Positions 14,776-16,658 of a stretch of 16,658 nt of DNA are shown in pieces; positions within the stretch are counted from its first letter, which is position 1, and each line of letters opens with the position of its first letter. The position numbers and the translations under genes were made by a program. The notes beneath the pieces were generated by a model. It was not told where the DNA came from. It ran no database searches and saw nothing but the letters and a program-made list of their open reading frames with translations. The stretch spans positions 1-16,658 of the forward strand of contig USJG01000034.1 in the NCBI GenBank assembly GCA_900554925.1, written 5' to 3'. This DNA comes from an uncultured Lachnospiraceae bacterium (GTDB taxonomy: Bacteria; Bacillota; Clostridia; Lachnospirales; Lachnospiraceae).

Positions 14776-15669
14776 ATGGACAAGGATATGCAGGAAGTGT
14801 TAAAAAAGGCGGAGGTACTAATTGAAGCTCTGCCATACATACAGAAATTTAACCGTAAGATCATTGTGGTCAAGTATGGCGGCAGCGCCATGAACAATGA
14901 AGAGTTACAGAAAAATGTGATCAAGGACGTGACCCTTCTTAAACTGGTAGGCTTTAAGCCGATTATCGTCCATGGCGGCGGCAAGGAAATCAGCCGCTGG
15001 GTAGGAAAGGTTGGAAAGGAAGCACAGTTTGTAAACGGACTTCGGGTTACAGATGACGAGACTATGGAAATTGCCGAAATGGTGCTGGGCAGGGTAAATA
15101 AGAGCCTGGTCAGTATGGTGCAGGAGCTTGGAGTTAAGGCAGTTGGCATCAGCGGCAAGGATGGCGGACTTTTAAACGTAGAAAAGAAATATGCAGATGG
15201 AAAGGATATTGGTTTTGTGGGAAATGTAAGGGCGGTAAATCCCAAAATCCTTTATGATCTGCTGGAAAAGGATTTTCTTCCCATTGTAGCGCCCATTGGC
15301 CTGGATGATGAATTTCAGACCTACAATATCAACGCAGATGATGCGGCCTGTGCCATTGCCAGAGCGGTAGGAGCTGATAAGCTGGTATTTCTCACAGACA
15401 TTGAAGGTTTGTACAGGGATATTAATGATAAAAATTCCTTTATTTCAAGGATTACGGCGTCAGATGCAGATGCTCTTATTTCTGAGGGCATCATCGGCGG
15501 CGGTATGCTGCCTAAGCTGAATAATTGTACTTCAGCAATCAAAAATGGCGTCAACAGAGTGCATATACTGGACGGACGTATTCCCCACTGTCTGCTTCTG
15601 GAAATCTTTACAAACTCCGGCGTGGGAACAGCCATTGTGAGAGATGAAGATATAAACACGATGCATTAG
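14776..15669 (+). CDS. argB: Acetylglutamate kinase
   Basis: 297 residues. Phosphorylates N-acetylglutamate with ATP, second step of the pathway. The amino-acid-kinase fold shows K33-x-G-G (VVKYGGSAMNN) and HGGGKEIS (66-73); later blocks are VGISGKDGGLL, NINADDAA and FLTDIEGLY. A long N-terminal helix (residues 1-25) before the core and the C-terminal HILDGRIPHCLLLEIFTNSG segment are features of the arginine-inhibited hexameric class (family knowledge), so feedback inhibition is likely. GGAGG lies before the ATG, 47 bp after argJ. Confidence 0.97.
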   Translation: MDKDMQEVLKKAEVLIEALPYIQKFNRKIIVVKYGGSAMNNEELQKNVIKDVTLLKLVGFKPIIVHGGGKEISRWVGKVGKEAQFVNGLRVTDDETMEIAEMVLGRVNKSLVSMVQELGVKAVGISGKDGGLLNVEKKYADGKDIGFVGNVRAVNPKILYDLLEKDFLPIVAPIGLDDEFQTYNINADDAACAIARAVGADKLVFLTDIEGLYRDINDKNSFISRITASDADALISEGIIGGGMLPKLNNCTSAIKNGVNRVHILDGRIPHCLLLEIFTNSGVGTAIVRDEDINTMH

Positions 15670-15726
15670 CAAAAAGGCTGAATAAATATTGCAGACGGGA
15701 GCACAGCAGTAAGAAAGGGAAGAATT

Positions 15727-16658
15727 ATGGAAAATATGAAAGAATATATAGAAGAGGCCGAGAAGGCGCTGTTACATACCTATAACCGTTATCAGGTAGT
15801 TTTGGATAAAGGCGATGGTGTATATCTTTATGATATTGAGGGGAAGAAATATCTGGATTTCTGCGCGGGAATTGCGGTATTTGCCCTGGGATACAATAAT
15901 CAAAAATATAATGATGCACTAAAGGCACAGATCGATAAGATCATTCATACCTCCAACTATTATTATAATGTACCTGCCATAGAAGCTGCTAAGAAAATGA
16001 AAAAGATTTCCGGTATGGACAGAGTCTTTTTTACCAACAGCGGTGCAGAAGCGGTGGAGGGTGCCATCAAGGCGGCGAGAAAGTACGCCTATCTGAAAGA
16101 CGGAAAAACCGACCATGAGATTATTGCCATGGAGCATTCTTTTCACGGACGTACCATGGGAGCTTTGTCGGTAACAGGGAATCCAGGGTACAGAGAAGCA
16201 TTTGAACCCATGATCGGAAATATCCGCTTTGCCAGGATGAATGATTTTGAGAGTGTGCTGGCGAATGTTACAGACAGGACCTGTGCGATCCTGTTTGAAA
16301 CAGTGCAGGGAGAGGGAGGCATTTATCCGGCGGAAGAAAGCTTTATGAAACAGGTAAAGGCCCTCTGTGAGGAAAAGGACATCCTTCTTATCCTTGACGA
16401 AATCCAGTGCGGCATGGGGCGGACAGGCTATATGTACGCATGGCAGAGGTACGGAGTTAAGCCGGATATTATGACCACAGCAAAGGCTCTTGGATGCGGT
16501 GTGCCCGTAGGCGCTTTTATGATGACAGAAAAGGTTGCACAACATTCTCTGACCGCGGGGGATCACGGAACTACCTACGGTGGCAACCCGTTGGCCTGCG
16601 CCGCTGTGGAAAAAGTGCTTGATTTATTCGAAGAGGACCATATAATAGAACATGTGAG
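15727..16658 (+). CDS. argD: Acetylornithine aminotransferase, 3' end outside window
   Basis: The first 310 residues of a class-III, PLP-dependent aminotransferase, open to the window edge. Converts N-acetylglutamate semialdehyde to N-acetylornithine with glutamate as amino donor. Typical blocks are YNRYQVVLDKGDG, FTNSGAEAVEGAIKAARKY, HSFHGRTMGALSVTG, FETVQGEGG, LILDEIQCGMGRTG and the PLP lysine K253 in TTAKALGCGVPVGAF. The ATG at 15727 has GGGAAG upstream, 57 bp after argB. By position in argCJBD it is argD rather than another ornithine-type aminotransferase. Confidence 0.95.
   Translation, partial: MENMKEYIEEAEKALLHTYNRYQVVLDKGDGVYLYDIEGKKYLDFCAGIAVFALGYNNQKYNDALKAQIDKIIHTSNYYYNVPAIEAAKKMKKISGMDRVFFTNSGAEAVEGAIKAARKYAYLKDGKTDHEIIAMEHSFHGRTMGALSVTGNPGYREAFEPMIGNIRFARMNDFESVLANVTDRTCAILFETVQGEGGIYPAEESFMKQVKALCEEKDILLILDEIQCGMGRTGYMYAWQRYGVKPDIMTTAKALGCGVPVGAFMMTEKVAQHSLTAGDHGTTYGGNPLACAAVEKVLDLFEEDHIIEHV

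Noticed and set aside
14733..15245. 170-codon open frame antisense to argB
   Set aside because: A Ser/Pro/Thr/Phe-rich product typical of the reverse strand of a purine-rich gene; argB is intact on the plus strand.
15919..16566. 215-codon open frame on the minus strand
   Set aside because: It is antisense to argD, whose motifs are continuous across the region; the minus-strand product shows no recognisable domain.

Overview
The window looks like a chromosomal segment of a Gram-positive anaerobe of class Clostridia, most likely family Lachnospiraceae (inferred). The grounds are the gene families present (DUF4364, DUF5722, DegV, a short malic enzyme, cyclic-pathway ArgJ), strong GGAGG ribosome sites, sigma-A-type promoters and moderate GC content. 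No rRNA, tRNA, CRISPR array, insertion sequence, phage gene or origin was seen.

Left third (1-7079). The 3' part of rarA (replication-fork ATPase) overlaps by ATGA a membrane-anchored DUF5722 protein with a glycosidase-like Glu pair. Facing it on the minus strand is a compact cluster reading malic enzyme -> YhcC-type radical SAM protein -> DUF4364 winged-helix regulator. A 76-nt hairpin separates the two converging units. Divergent from the malic enzyme, with well-formed promoters for both sides, is a DegV fatty-acid-binding protein gene.

Middle (7090-9710). On the minus strand argG (argininosuccinate synthase) is followed by a small DUF1294 membrane protein and an orphan LytTR response regulator. 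The 332-bp gap upstream of argG holds two back-to-back promoters. Between them lies an AT-rich array of ArgR/AhrC-like boxes with an exact 31-bp period, suggesting that arginine controls both directions.

Right part (9711-16658). A plus-strand arginine operon starts with an unassigned P-loop kinase coupled by ATGA overlap to argC (short, type 2). A YbaK/ProXp-like tRNA-editing domain protein, a GNAT acetyltransferase and a Fic AMP-transferase-like protein follow. The operon then resumes with argJ, argB and argD, which is cut by the window end. ArgC, ArgJ, ArgB and ArgD make ornithine from glutamate by the acetyl-recycling route, and ArgG acts later on citrulline. argF and argH are not in the window. 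The ArgB ends look like the arginine-inhibited form.

The most unusual feature is four non-arginine genes (kinase, trans-editing protein, GNAT, Fic) woven into an arginine operon with gaps of at most 65 bp. Other points of interest are the candidate undescribed glycosidase DUF5722, the 31-bp periodic operator, a 21-bp in-frame triple repeat in fic, and a sharp GC step inside rarA.
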